Positions 32,000 to 40,755 of a stretch of 64,000 bases of DNA are shown here, one piece after another; position 1 is the stretch's first letter, and each line of letters opens with the position of its first letter. Source of the DNA: Rhodopirellula baltica (lineage in GTDB: Bacteria; Planctomycetota; Planctomycetia; Pirellulales; Pirellulaceae). The DNA lies in the NCBI GenBank assembly GCA_002901265.1, contig PPHI01000001.1, positions 496,001 through 560,000 on the forward strand, read 5' to 3'. The notes beneath the pieces are model-generated. The model was not told the DNA's origin and did no database searches. It saw nothing but the letters and a program-made list of their open reading frames with translations. The position numbers and the translations under genes were made by a program.

Positions 32000-34900
32000 A
32001 TGACGATTCGGCCTTTCAAGAAACTGCTCGTCGCTAACCGAAGCGAAATTGCCACCCGCGTTTTCCGAAGTGCATCCGAGCTTGGCATCCGTACCGTCGC
32101 GATCTATTCGCACGAGGACCGGTACGCGCTGCACCGCTTCAAAGCGGACGAGGCCTATCAGATTGGCGAAGCTGGCGAGCCGATCCGTTCGTACCTGAAC
32201 ATCGACGCGATCGTTGCGCTGTGTAAGAAGCACGATGTGGACGCGGTGCACCCCGGTTACGGATTCCTTTCCGAGCGACCGGGCTTTGCCGAAGCTCTTG
32301 GCGCCGCGGGCATCGTTTTTGTCGGACCAAGCGTCAATTCGTTGAAACAGTTGGGCGACAAAATGTCCGCCCGCGAGCTAGCCGAAAAAGCTGGCGTGCC
32401 GGTTTTGGGCGGCAAAAACAAGCCGCTGAAAACCGCCGAAGAAGCACTCGAGTTGGCCGGTTCGATGGGCTATCCCGTGATGCTGAAAGCGGCTCACGGT
32501 GGCGGCGGACGCGGTATGCGAATCGTCAAGTCGGCGGAAGAACTGCCCGGCCAGTTGGAAGCGGCGATGCGTGAATCCGCGACCGCGTTCGGCAGCGACG
32601 AAGTGTTCTTGGAGCGTTTTGTCGAACACGCCCGCCACATCGAAGTTCAAATCATCGGTGACGGCACTAACCTGCTGCACCTGTATGAGCGCGACTGCAG
32701 CGTTCAACGTCGTCACCAAAAAGTCGTCGAATTGGCGCCCGCACCCAATCTGAAACCCGAAGTCCGCGACGGGCTTTGCCAAGCCGCTTTGGAAATCGGC
32801 AAGGCTGTCGGGATGGACGGGTCGTGCTACGAAAACGCCGGAACGGTCGAGTTCCTGCTCGATACCGATTCGAACCAGTTCTTCTTCATCGAAGTCAACC
32901 CACGGATCCAAGTCGAACACACTGTGACCGAAGAAGTCACCGGTATCGACATTGTGCGTTCGCAGATTTTGATCGCCCAAGGTCATAAGCTGACCGACGA
33001 AGTGTTGGGTATCCCGGCCCAAGAAGACATCCGCACCACCGGCTTCGCGATGCAGTGTCGCGTGACAACCGAAGACCCGGAAAACCAATTCCGTCCCGAC
33101 TATGGGCGGATCAGCCACTATCGTTCGGCGGCCGGTTTGGGCATTCGCTTGGATGCCGGTACCGCGTTCAGTGGTGCGGTCGTGAACCCGTTTTACGACT
33201 CGATGTTGGTCAAGGTAACCGCACGGGCATCCTCGCTCGCACACGCGGCCTCGCGGATGGACCGCTGCTTGCAGGAATTCCGTATTCGCGGCGTGAAAAC
33301 CAACATTCCATTTTTGCTGAAGCTGATCAATCACCCGACCTTCTTGGCGGGCGAAGCGACCACGCGGATGATCGACAGCACGCCAGAGCTGTTCGAATTG
33401 CCTCGCCGACGTGACCGTGCGACGCGTCTGTTGACGTTCCTTGGCGAGACCATCGTCAACGGAAACGAGCTGGTCAACGGCCGTCCCGAAGCGACACGCC
33501 GCCATGCCGCACCGGTCCCCGATGTCGACCGCAAGGCTGAGCTGCCCAAGGGCACCAAGGACATCTTCAAAGAGTCGGGCGTGAAGGGCTTGGTCGAATG
33601 GATCGGAAAGCAAAAGGGTCTGCTGATGACCGACACGACAATGCGTGACGCGCATCAGTCATTGTTGGCGACCCGCGTTCGAACTTATGACATGCTTCAA
33701 ATCGCACCGGCGTATGCACAGCTTGCCCCGCAGCTGTTCTCGCTGGAAATGTGGGGCGGTGCGACGTTTGACACCAGCATGCGGTTCCTGAAAGAATCGC
33801 CTTGGCAGCGGTTGGCGGATCTCCGTGAAGCGGTGCCGAACATCCTGACCCAGATGCTGCTGCGGGCCAGCAATGCCGTCGGCTATACGAACTATCCCGA
33901 CAACGTCGTGCGACTGTTCGTTCGCGAAGCCGTTCAAGCCGGCATGGACGTGTTCCGCGTGTTCGACGCACTGAACTGGCAACAGAACATGAAAGTCGCC
34001 ATGGAGGCTGTGATCGAAGAAGGCGGGATTTGCGAAGCCTCGATCTGCTACACCGGCGACCTGCAAGATCCGAAACGGACGAAGTACAACTTGCAGTACT
34101 ATGTCGACCTCGCCAAGCAGCTCGAAAAGATGGGCGCGCACTTGTTGGCGATCAAGGACATGGCTGGCCTGTTGAAACCCAAAGCCGCCATCACCCTGGT
34201 CCGAGCTTTGCGTGAAGAAGTCGGCATCCCGATTCACTTGCACACCCACGACACCGCCGGCATCCAAGCGTCAACGATCTTGGCCGCCGCCGACGAGGGA
34301 TTGCAGATCGCCGACGCGGCATTCGCGCCGATGTCGGGCGGTACCAGCCAAGTGAACTTGAACTCGCTCGTCGAAGCCCTGCGTGACACGCCACGTGAAA
34401 GCACCTTGCAAACGGAAGCGTTGACTAAGATCGCGACCTACTGGCAAGCCGCACGTGAGTTCTACCTGCCGTTCGAAAGTTATGTGTTGCCGGCAACCGG
34501 CGACTTGTACGAACACGAAATGCCAGGTGGTCAATACACCAACCTGTTCCAACAGGCACGCGCCCTCGGGTTGTCGGACCGTTGGGCCGAAGTTTGCAAG
34601 GCGTATGCGGACGTGAACCGCTTGTTCGGTGACATCGTCAAAGTCACACCGACCAGTAAAGCGGTCGGCGATATGGCGTTGTTCCTGGTCGCAAACGAAA
34701 TGTCGGCCGCCGATGTTCTGAGCAGCGAAAAAGCCTTGGCCTATCCTGCCAGCGTTATCGACTTGATCGGTGGCCGTATGGGACAGCCACCAGGAGGCTT
34801 CCCCGAGCCAGTCATCAAGAAGGTTTTGGGTGACCAGGCCCCTGTGCTGGATCGTCCCGGTGAATCGATGCCGGATGCCGATGTCGAAGCTGCTCGCAAA

Positions 34901-35461
34901 ACCGCATCTGAATTAATCAACGAGCCTGCGACTGATCAGCTGGGAGTCACCGAGCTGCTGTATCCGAAGGTCTTCAAAGACTTTGCCGAGCACTTCCGCA
35001 AGTACGGTGACGTTTCGAAGCTGCCGACACCAAACTTTTTCTATGGCCAACAGCACGGCGAAGAAATCGCCGTCGACATCGAAAAAGGTAAACGCCTGAT
35101 CGTGAAGTTCCTGGCCGTCGGTCAGCCGCACCCCGATGGCACGCGAACGGTGTTCTTCGAACTGAACGGCCAGCCGCGTGAAGTCACTGTCGTCGACAAG
35201 TCGCTAGAGCCGGAGACCAAGAAAGCGGTTAAAGCCGACCCAAGCGATTCCAACCAAGTCGCCGCCAGCATGCCCGGTATGGTGATCACCGTCGCCGCCT
35301 CCGAAGGCGACAAGGTTAAGGAAGGGCAAAAGCTGATGGTCCTCGAAGCGATGAAGATGGAAACGACCATCAACGCGCCAAAATCAGGCACCGTCAAATC
35401 GATCCAGACGCCGGCCGGCACCCAGGTCGAAGCCGGCGACCTGTTGGTCGTTTTGGAATAG
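32000..35461 (+). CDS. pyc: Pyruvate carboxylase
   Basis: 1153 residues, the normal size of the one-chain enzyme. Biotin carboxylase occupies about 1-450 (LVANRSEIATRVFRSASELG, AAHGGGGRGMRIV, MFFIEVNPRIQVEHTVTEE-like block). The carboxyltransferase TIM barrel runs from about 540 (TDTTMRDAHQSLLATRVRT, then HLHTHDTAGIQ with metal histidines), and the C-terminal biotin domain holds Lys1119 in LEAMKMETT. It carboxylates pyruvate to oxaloacetate with ATP and bicarbonate for anaplerosis. The frame is open 33 codons upstream of the ATG at 32000, but the family N-terminus starts there. Confidence 0.98.
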   Translation: MTIRPFKKLLVANRSEIATRVFRSASELGIRTVAIYSHEDRYALHRFKADEAYQIGEAGEPIRSYLNIDAIVALCKKHDVDAVHPGYGFLSERPGFAEALGAAGIVFVGPSVNSLKQLGDKMSARELAEKAGVPVLGGKNKPLKTAEEALELAGSMGYPVMLKAAHGGGGRGMRIVKSAEELPGQLEAAMRESATAFGSDEVFLERFVEHARHIEVQIIGDGTNLLHLYERDCSVQRRHQKVVELAPAPNLKPEVRDGLCQAALEIGKAVGMDGSCYENAGTVEFLLDTDSNQFFFIEVNPRIQVEHTVTEEVTGIDIVRSQILIAQGHKLTDEVLGIPAQEDIRTTGFAMQCRVTTEDPENQFRPDYGRISHYRSAAGLGIRLDAGTAFSGAVVNPFYDSMLVKVTARASSLAHAASRMDRCLQEFRIRGVKTNIPFLLKLINHPTFLAGEATTRMIDSTPELFELPRRRDRATRLLTFLGETIVNGNELVNGRPEATRRHAAPVPDVDRKAELPKGTKDIFKESGVKGLVEWIGKQKGLLMTDTTMRDAHQSLLATRVRTYDMLQIAPAYAQLAPQLFSLEMWGGATFDTSMRFLKESPWQRLADLREAVPNILTQMLLRASNAVGYTNYPDNVVRLFVREAVQAGMDVFRVFDALNWQQNMKVAMEAVIEEGGICEASICYTGDLQDPKRTKYNLQYYVDLAKQLEKMGAHLLAIKDMAGLLKPKAAITLVRALREEVGIPIHLHTHDTAGIQASTILAAADEGLQIADAAFAPMSGGTSQVNLNSLVEALRDTPRESTLQTEALTKIATYWQAAREFYLPFESYVLPATGDLYEHEMPGGQYTNLFQQARALGLSDRWAEVCKAYADVNRLFGDIVKVTPTSKAVGDMALFLVANEMSAADVLSSEKALAYPASVIDLIGGRMGQPPGGFPEPVIKKVLGDQAPVLDRPGESMPDADVEAARKTASELINEPATDQLGVTELLYPKVFKDFAEHFRKYGDVSKLPTPNFFYGQQHGEEIAVDIEKGKRLIVKFLAVGQPHPDGTRTVFFELNGQPREVTVVDKSLEPETKKAVKADPSDSNQVAASMPGMVITVAASEGDKVKEGQKLMVLEAMKMETTINAPKSGTVKSIQTPAGTQVEAGDLLVVLE

Positions 35462-35567
35462 CCCGCGAGTTGACGACTTCGGCGGGAGAATCGAACGAGG
35501 GGAAACGGGTGAATCGAACTTGTGATCGGACTACACTGTCCGTTCCGTTTCCTCTCCGGTGGTCGCA

Positions 35568-36080
35568 ATGAAACGTTTCGTGCTCCAACTCGTCATCCCA
35601 TCGCTGTTTGCGGCTGTCTGTTTCGGTAGCAATCTTGCCACCGCCGAGCCACCATTGTCGCCGGCTCAGTCACCGGCTCAGTCGCCGGCCCTGCCGGCGG
35701 TCGAAAACATCGATGCCGCTTCGCGTGCAAAGTGGCTGATGGAAGGCCCCGTCGTCGATTCCGAGAGCGGGCTACCGATCGCTGCGTTTACCGTGATCCC
35801 CGGATCGATCTCGACCGACGACGATGGAAAAGCAACGATCCGCTGGCGCGACAATCTGAAACGCGAGATGAAAGACGGCCTGCTTCAATGGCCACGAACC
35901 AGCGGTTTTTCGGTGATGCGATTTAGGATCGTCGCCGAAGGCTACCAGCCGGCGGTCAGCCCGATCATTCGTCGTGGCGGACCACATCTGCGATTGAAAA
36001 TGAAACTGGCAAAGGTAGCCGAGACTGAAGCTTCAGATCAGTCGGCCGTGTCATCGCCGGATTCTTCGGCCAGTAACTGA
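35568..36080 (+). CDS. Small exported protein with carboxypeptidase-regulatory-like domain, function unknown
   Basis: 170 residues. Signal peptide: MKRFVLQLVIPSLFAAVCFG, cleavage near ATAE. A short Pro/Gln repeat follows (LSPAQSPAQSPALPA, a five-codon unit repeated). The remainder looks like a carboxypeptidase-D regulatory-like beta-sandwich (GPVVDSESGLPIAAFTVIPG, then VAEGYQPAVSP). The ATG at 35568 is chosen over a GTG three codons earlier. Its last 43 bases overlap, antisense, the end of the sulfatase-like gene on the other strand. Confidence 0.75.
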   Translation: MKRFVLQLVIPSLFAAVCFGSNLATAEPPLSPAQSPAQSPALPAVENIDAASRAKWLMEGPVVDSESGLPIAAFTVIPGSISTDDDGKATIRWRDNLKREMKDGLLQWPRTSGFSVMRFRIVAEGYQPAVSPIIRRGGPHLRLKMKLAKVAETEASDQSAVSSPDSSASN

Positions 36081-37186
36081 TTGACGACGTTCGGTCTCAG
36101 CCGCGCCACATCGTTGACGTCGTTCAAGTCGTCGGGCTTTAAGAACAGTTTGGCGTGCATCGGGTCGTCGTTTTCACTGACCAGAAACCAAGATGCGGTC
36201 GTGATCGCGCTGGTCGCACGATCGGAGTCCGTGTGGATCTGAGGCGTGAATTCTTCGTCGCGATGCGACCATGCCGCGGGCGTCATGCAGGATTGCCCGG
36301 CGATCGCGGCCCGAATGATGTTCGCGAACTGGTCGGCTGAGGTGACCGAAGGGACACGCAGTGGTGAAGTCCCAGAAACGATCATCGGAAGCCGTATGTC
36401 AGCGCTTCGCAGCGGTCCGGCGTGATGGCCGATCCAGCGGTTGTCGCCAAGCGAAAATCCGCTGGCGCCCGCAATGATCATCGTGAACGGTCGCTCGCCC
36501 AAAAACTGCACCAGGGCGTCAATCATCGTGTCCAGCACGAACGCTTGGTTTGCATATCGCTGCATCCAGGAAAACAGCAGGTCGGGGTGTCCTTCGCTGT
36601 CGAGTTCCAGGTGGGGGACGTCCGCATTGTCGGGCAGCACCAACGGCTCGATCGGCGGTTCCGGTTCCTCGTCAGAGAATTCTTCGCTGGGAGGCTCGGT
36701 GTCTTCATCGGGATCAGGCAGTGGGACTTCGATCCAGTCCCAGCTATCACGCAGTGTCGCGGTGTGCAGCCAAGCCAGTTCGGTATCTGAATCGATGTGG
36801 TCCATCAGCTCGAAAAAGGTTCGAGCAAGCTGTGTCCGTTCGATACTCGGCGCGATGCTTCCACCGGATTTGGAATCGAGTTTTCGCACCTCACCAAAGA
36901 TCGGGTCAAAGTCGGCTTCGTCCAGCTGAGCGTCATCGGTGACGCACAGCGATGCCGGCGCATCGTTTTGGATTGGGTCGTCACAGCTTTTCAGCCAGTG
37001 ACGGATCAGCCCCGATGGACGATCGATGGGGCTGGTCCAGCGGTCGAACACGACGCCGCGGGCTGCCACGTCATCGATCGCTGGGGTTTCGCCGATCGAG
37101 CTGCCATAGCAGCCCAGCGGCGCCGTCGAGAGCCCTTCGACGGTGATGACAATCGTGATCGGAGACAAGGCTTTTGGGCGTTCCAT
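36038..37186 (-). CDS. Sulfatase-fold protein without catalytic residues (probable pseudoenzyme)
   Basis: 382 residues from the ATG at 37184-37186; the frame extends 52 codons upstream without family similarity. The N-terminus follows the sulfatase pattern (ITIVITVEGLSTAPLGCYGSS, ETPAIDDVAARGVVFDRWTS), but the metal-binding DD is replaced by EG, and the formylglycine motif CxPSR reads DRPSG (Asp55-Gly59). Later FTMIIAGASGFSLGDNRWIGHHAGPL resembles the alkaline-phosphatase-superfamily strand before a metal His. A proline/glutamate-rich linker lies at about 200-235. No signal peptide. A catalytically dead or repurposed sulfatase relative is the best reading. Confidence 0.75.
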   Translation of the reverse strand: MERPKALSPITIVITVEGLSTAPLGCYGSSIGETPAIDDVAARGVVFDRWTSPIDRPSGLIRHWLKSCDDPIQNDAPASLCVTDDAQLDEADFDPIFGEVRKLDSKSGGSIAPSIERTQLARTFFELMDHIDSDTELAWLHTATLRDSWDWIEVPLPDPDEDTEPPSEEFSDEEPEPPIEPLVLPDNADVPHLELDSEGHPDLLFSWMQRYANQAFVLDTMIDALVQFLGERPFTMIIAGASGFSLGDNRWIGHHAGPLRSADIRLPMIVSGTSPLRVPSVTSADQFANIIRAAIAGQSCMTPAAWSHRDEEFTPQIHTDSDRATSAITTASWFLVSENDDPMHAKLFLKPDDLNDVNDVARLRPNVVNQLLAEESGDDTAD

Positions 37187-37382
37187 GTGGGGATCGGTGC
37201 AATCGTTCGAATCGGTGCAATCGGTAAATCGCGGGCGTCGCTGATTCACCAAAGACGTCAACTTTAACGGGTTCGCCGAATACGCGAAGCGGGGACCTAG
37301 ACTTTTGCGTCCTCTGTCCTCTGGCGACCTCCGTCGACACATTTTCGATCACCGCACAGCGTCTTTCACTGCGTAGCGTCCT

Positions 37383-38306
37383 ATGTCCATTCAACCGACT
37401 GGTTCATTTTCCACTGCAGCTCCCTACGTCCCGGTTGTACTGCCGCCGCAGCCAACAAAAAATACGCCCAATGCACTTCCACCGCTCGACCGAACCGTCG
37501 TGTGGGACGTTCCCTTTGACCGTGTGACGTTAAAGCAATCCGTCCAACGGATCGAAGAACTTGTTCGCCGCGGGGAGCCAAGTTACGTCATCACGGCAAA
37601 CCTGAACTATGTCATGCTGCACGAGCAGGAGTCCGATTTGCAGGCGATCACCGGTGACGCAGATTTGATCCTGGCGGACGGCCAGCCCATCGTTTGGCGA
37701 AGCAAGCTTGGACCGAATCCGCTGCCAGAACGCGTTGCGGGCAGCGAACTGATTTTCAAGCTCGCACAAGCGGCAAGCCAGAACCGCTGGGGGATCTATT
37801 TCCTTGGCGGAGCTGAGGGGGTTGCCGAAACCTGTGCGAAGCGACTTGCACGGGATTATCCGGGGATGCGAATTGCCGGAATCGAGTCGCCGCCGTTTCG
37901 TGAATTGTCACAAGCAGAGCAAGAGGCTCAAGAAAACCGCATTCGTGATTCGAAGGCTGAAATCTTGCTCGTCGCCTTCGGACAACCCAAAGGCGAACGC
38001 TGGATTCATGAGCACTACCGTCGGCTGGGCGTGCCCGTCAGTATCCAACTCGGTGCATCGTTTGACTTTATCGCTGGCACCGCCAAGCGTGCACCCAAGG
38101 CCTGGCAAAAGATTGGCGCCGAATGGGCGTATCGAATGCTAAGCGATCCAAAACGTTTGGTGCCCCGCTATGCATCCAATGCGATGTTCTTGGCCGGTTC
38201 GTTGGTCAAGGATTGGAAGCACAAAGTTGAATCGTGGGGAATGAGCGTCGATGACCAGCCGCAGGCAGCTCGATCGAGCGGTCATGCTCGGCGACAAGGT
38301 GACTGA
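37383..38306 (+). CDS. WecG/TagA/CpsF-family glycosyltransferase
   Basis: 307 residues. Family blocks: TANLNYVMLHEQESDLQAI, the active-site stretch DADLILADGQPIVW, FLGGAEGVAETCAKRL, and ILLVAFGQPKGERWIHEHY, ending with the C-terminal QKIGAEWAYRMLSDPKRLVPRY. These GT26 enzymes transfer N-acetylmannosamine(uronic acid) or related sugars to lipid-linked GlcNAc in wall or surface polysaccharide assembly. An N-terminal proline-rich tail of about 35 residues is not part of the fold. The gene converges on the PhoD-like gene, 43 bases away. Acceptor and donor sugars are not determinable. Confidence 0.93.
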   Translation: MSIQPTGSFSTAAPYVPVVLPPQPTKNTPNALPPLDRTVVWDVPFDRVTLKQSVQRIEELVRRGEPSYVITANLNYVMLHEQESDLQAITGDADLILADGQPIVWRSKLGPNPLPERVAGSELIFKLAQAASQNRWGIYFLGGAEGVAETCAKRLARDYPGMRIAGIESPPFRELSQAEQEAQENRIRDSKAEILLVAFGQPKGERWIHEHYRRLGVPVSIQLGASFDFIAGTAKRAPKAWQKIGAEWAYRMLSDPKRLVPRYASNAMFLAGSLVKDWKHKVESWGMSVDDQPQAARSSGHARRQGD

Positions 38307-38349
38307 TCCGAACGTCTCGCAATTTGCGGCAAACGACGTCAAACGGCTG

Positions 38350-40707
38350 CTATGAAATCCGATTGGCGCCGCCGTTTTCGTCTTGGTGTATCGTGACTGG
38401 CCAATTGGGAAATTGGTTTTCGGGATTGCCATCGGTCACATCGACAAGGAATCGAAACGAGTTGATCGTGTAGGTGCGTTCTTTCGGATCGATGACAACG
38501 TACCCAAAGCCACTCGCTTTTTGGTGAGCTTTCTCGTAGCGGTTTTTCGCGGTCGGAACGATCGGATTGCCAACCGAGTACACGTAGATCTTGTTGCCAA
38601 GTCCGTCCAAGTACTCGCCTGTGTTTTCCATCCCGTGTTTGGGCCGGTTTTCGTGAGGCATGCCGACTTCGTCTGCGCGCCACCAGCGTGGGTATCCGAC
38701 CGCGATCGCCGGTGTGCAGAACGACCAAAAACTATCGCGTTGTTTGTCGACGCCGTACTGGACCAGCGACGTCAGGTGTTGGTCACCGTTGATGTGCAGT
38801 GGTTTCGCATTCGCGGCGATACGGATTGCGTTGTCACGTTGCGTTTGGGGCCAGCCGCCGCAATCCAAGTCGGCGACCAGGTAACCGTTGTATCCGCCGT
38901 GGTGTGTGGCGACTCCACCGAATACCGTCTGGCTAAGTAGGACTTTAATGGAATGTCCACGCCAATCCGCCGCCCAATCTTTCAGGAAGAGATGCTGGCG
39001 TTCGCCGAGCAGTTCCAGTCCAGGTTTGTCTAGTTTTAGCGGATCGATGTCTGGATCGGCCAAGTGGTCGGCTCGGCCGGAACCCGTATCGACACGCTGT
39101 GGGCCGCTTTTCCATTGCCGGTCCGCGATGATCGCAAATCCGACGTCGCCATACACCATGTCGCCGTAATACACACTGATGTCTTGTTTACAGGGCGTCG
39201 GATCATAAGCGTCTGGGTGATGCGCGCAGTTGGTTTTGTGAACGACGTTGACCATACGCGCCGGTTCGATGTACCCGCCATTTGATGACGCACCGCCTGA
39301 TTCGACGTCCATCGGCGCGCCGCCTTCGCCCCAGACGTTGCCTTGGAAAACATCGTGGTCGTCGGGCAAGCAGATCGTCGGTCGGTCCTTCATCGCATGA
39401 CGGAACGACCAACCGAATTGGTAGTACTTTCGCAAGTAATTCAGGATCGCTCGGTCGGCAGGGCGGCGGATGATGCCGTAGCCGCCATGGTTTTCGTAAA
39501 GCTGGTCGCCCGAAAAATACAGCAGGTCGGGATCCAGCTTGACGACGTTCTCGGCGACGGGCTCATACGGAAACGCGTAGTCGTTTTGGCACGTGAGCGC
39601 ACCCATTCGCAACGGGCGGCCGGTTGGGTTGGGGCGAATCGTTCCTGACCAAGTCGACTCGGTCTCTTTGCCACTGGGGTGCTTCTCGCGATAAACCACG
39701 CGGTAGGTGACAGATTTGGAGGCATCCCAATTGGCGATTCGGAAGGTTGCGGTCCAGGCATCGGTGTCCAGTGTTGCCGTTCCGGCGGTCGTCCAATCGC
39801 TTCCGTCTTGGAATTGCAGTTCGAGGTCTTTGTTATCCGCCTCACCGAGAGGCCCCGTCAATGCAGACAGCTTGAGTACGAATCCTTCGTCGGTGCGTGT
39901 GTCGCTGAGTGAGTACATCGTCCAGAGGATCGGACCAAACGTACGATCGGGATCGACAGAAAAGGCTTCACCACCGACTTGCCAATCACGAAAGCGATAC
40001 CGTGCGCCTTGTTGGTTGCGAAACTGTGGATCAAAACTGTTGGCAATCGCGATATTACCTAGCACCCCGTCTTTCGCGACGTTGATGCTGACGTGTCCGA
40101 GTTCGGTATCGGCGGCGTTATCCTGGGTGGATTTAAATGCCGTCAACGAAAGCTTGACTTCATCACCTGCAGGTTCACCAACCAGTTGAAGCCGAATGTC
40201 TTGTGGGGACTTGGTGCCTTCGACCACGACACGCTTGTTTTTGATAAACAGTTCGCCGTCTTGAAGTCCTGCTTTGATGCCGTTCTTGGCAAACACGTTG
40301 CTACGGTGTTCGTTCAGGTCGCTTTGCACACCAAGACGGAATCCAACGCCATCGTCATTGCCAGCGAGCTCGACTTGCGAAATGATCACGCTGGTGTGAA
40401 ACGGCTTTGTAGGATCGGTCAATTGATGTGTGATCAAGTGCACGTTCCGGTCTCCACCCGCCGAGGTGCACTCGGCGGCACCGTCACGAATCACCCAATC
40501 TTCCATCGGGTTCGCCCAACAGTTCCCCGCTAGCCAGACACGGTCATGTGTGTCTGCCCAATTGACGACTGGTTGGTCAGTCGTCGCAATTGCAGACGAG
40601 TTTGCCGCGGCAGGTTCCTGTGCAGCGGTCGAATCTGCTAGCCCCAGCAATGCGCTGCTGGCACCGAGTGTTTTAAGCGCAGAACGGCGTGGGACGTGCT
40701 TGGTCAT
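38350..40707 (-). CDS. PhoD-like (alkaline phosphatase D family) metallophosphoesterase, Tat-exported
   Basis: 785 residues. The N-terminus has [20 protein letters not shown], a twin-arginine-type signal with hydrophobic core. Residues about 40-330 are a beta-rich domain of unknown role. The phosphoesterase domain follows, with [13 protein letters not shown] and the metal-binding [13 protein letters not shown], and a later HINGDQH-like block ([12 protein letters not shown]). PhoD-family enzymes release phosphate from phosphodiesters outside the cytoplasm. The start is the ATG at 40705-40707; the frame is open 11 codons further. It is 48 bases downstream of the cytochrome gene and probably in the same operon. 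Confidence 0.9.
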   Translation of the reverse strand: MTKHVPRRSALKTLGASSALLGLADSTAAQEPAAANSSAIATTDQPVVNWADTHDRVWLAGNCWANPMEDWVIRDGAAECTSAGGDRNVHLITHQLTDPTKPFHTSVIISQVELAGNDDGVGFRLGVQSDLNEHRSNVFAKNGIKAGLQDGELFIKNKRVVVEGTKSPQDIRLQLVGEPAGDEVKLSLTAFKSTQDNAADTELGHVSINVAKDGVLGNIAIANSFDPQFRNQQGARYRFRDWQVGGEAFSVDPDRTFGPILWTMYSLSDTRTDEGFVLKLSALTGPLGEADNKDLELQFQDGSDWTTAGTATLDTDAWTATFRIANWDASKSVTYRVVYREKHPSGKETESTWSGTIRPNPTGRPLRMGALTCQNDYAFPYEPVAENVVKLDPDLLYFSGDQLYENHGGYGIIRRPADRAILNYLRKYYQFGWSFRHAMKDRPTICLPDDHDVFQGNVWGEGGAPMDVESGGASSNGGYIEPARMVNVVHKTNCAHHPDAYDPTPCKQDISVYYGDMVYGDVGFAIIADRQWKSGPQRVDTGSGRADHLADPDIDPLKLDKPGLELLGERQHLFLKDWAADWRGHSIKVLLSQTVFGGVATHHGGYNGYLVADLDCGGWPQTQRDNAIRIAANAKPLHINGDQHLTSLVQYGVDKQRDSFWSFCTPAIAVGYPRWWRADEVGMPHENRPKHGMENTGEYLDGLGNKIYVYSVGNPIVPTAKNRYEKAHQKASGFGYVVIDPKERTYTINSFRFLVDVTDGNPENQFPNWPVTIHQDENGGANRIS

Positions 40708-40755
40708 AGGTCTGGATTGTGTTGAAAGGGGCGGGGACAACCTGAGTATAGTTGC

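Noticed and set aside
32378-33655. 425-codon open frame antisense to pyruvate carboxylase
   Set aside because: Lies wholly inside a certain gene and shows no domain.
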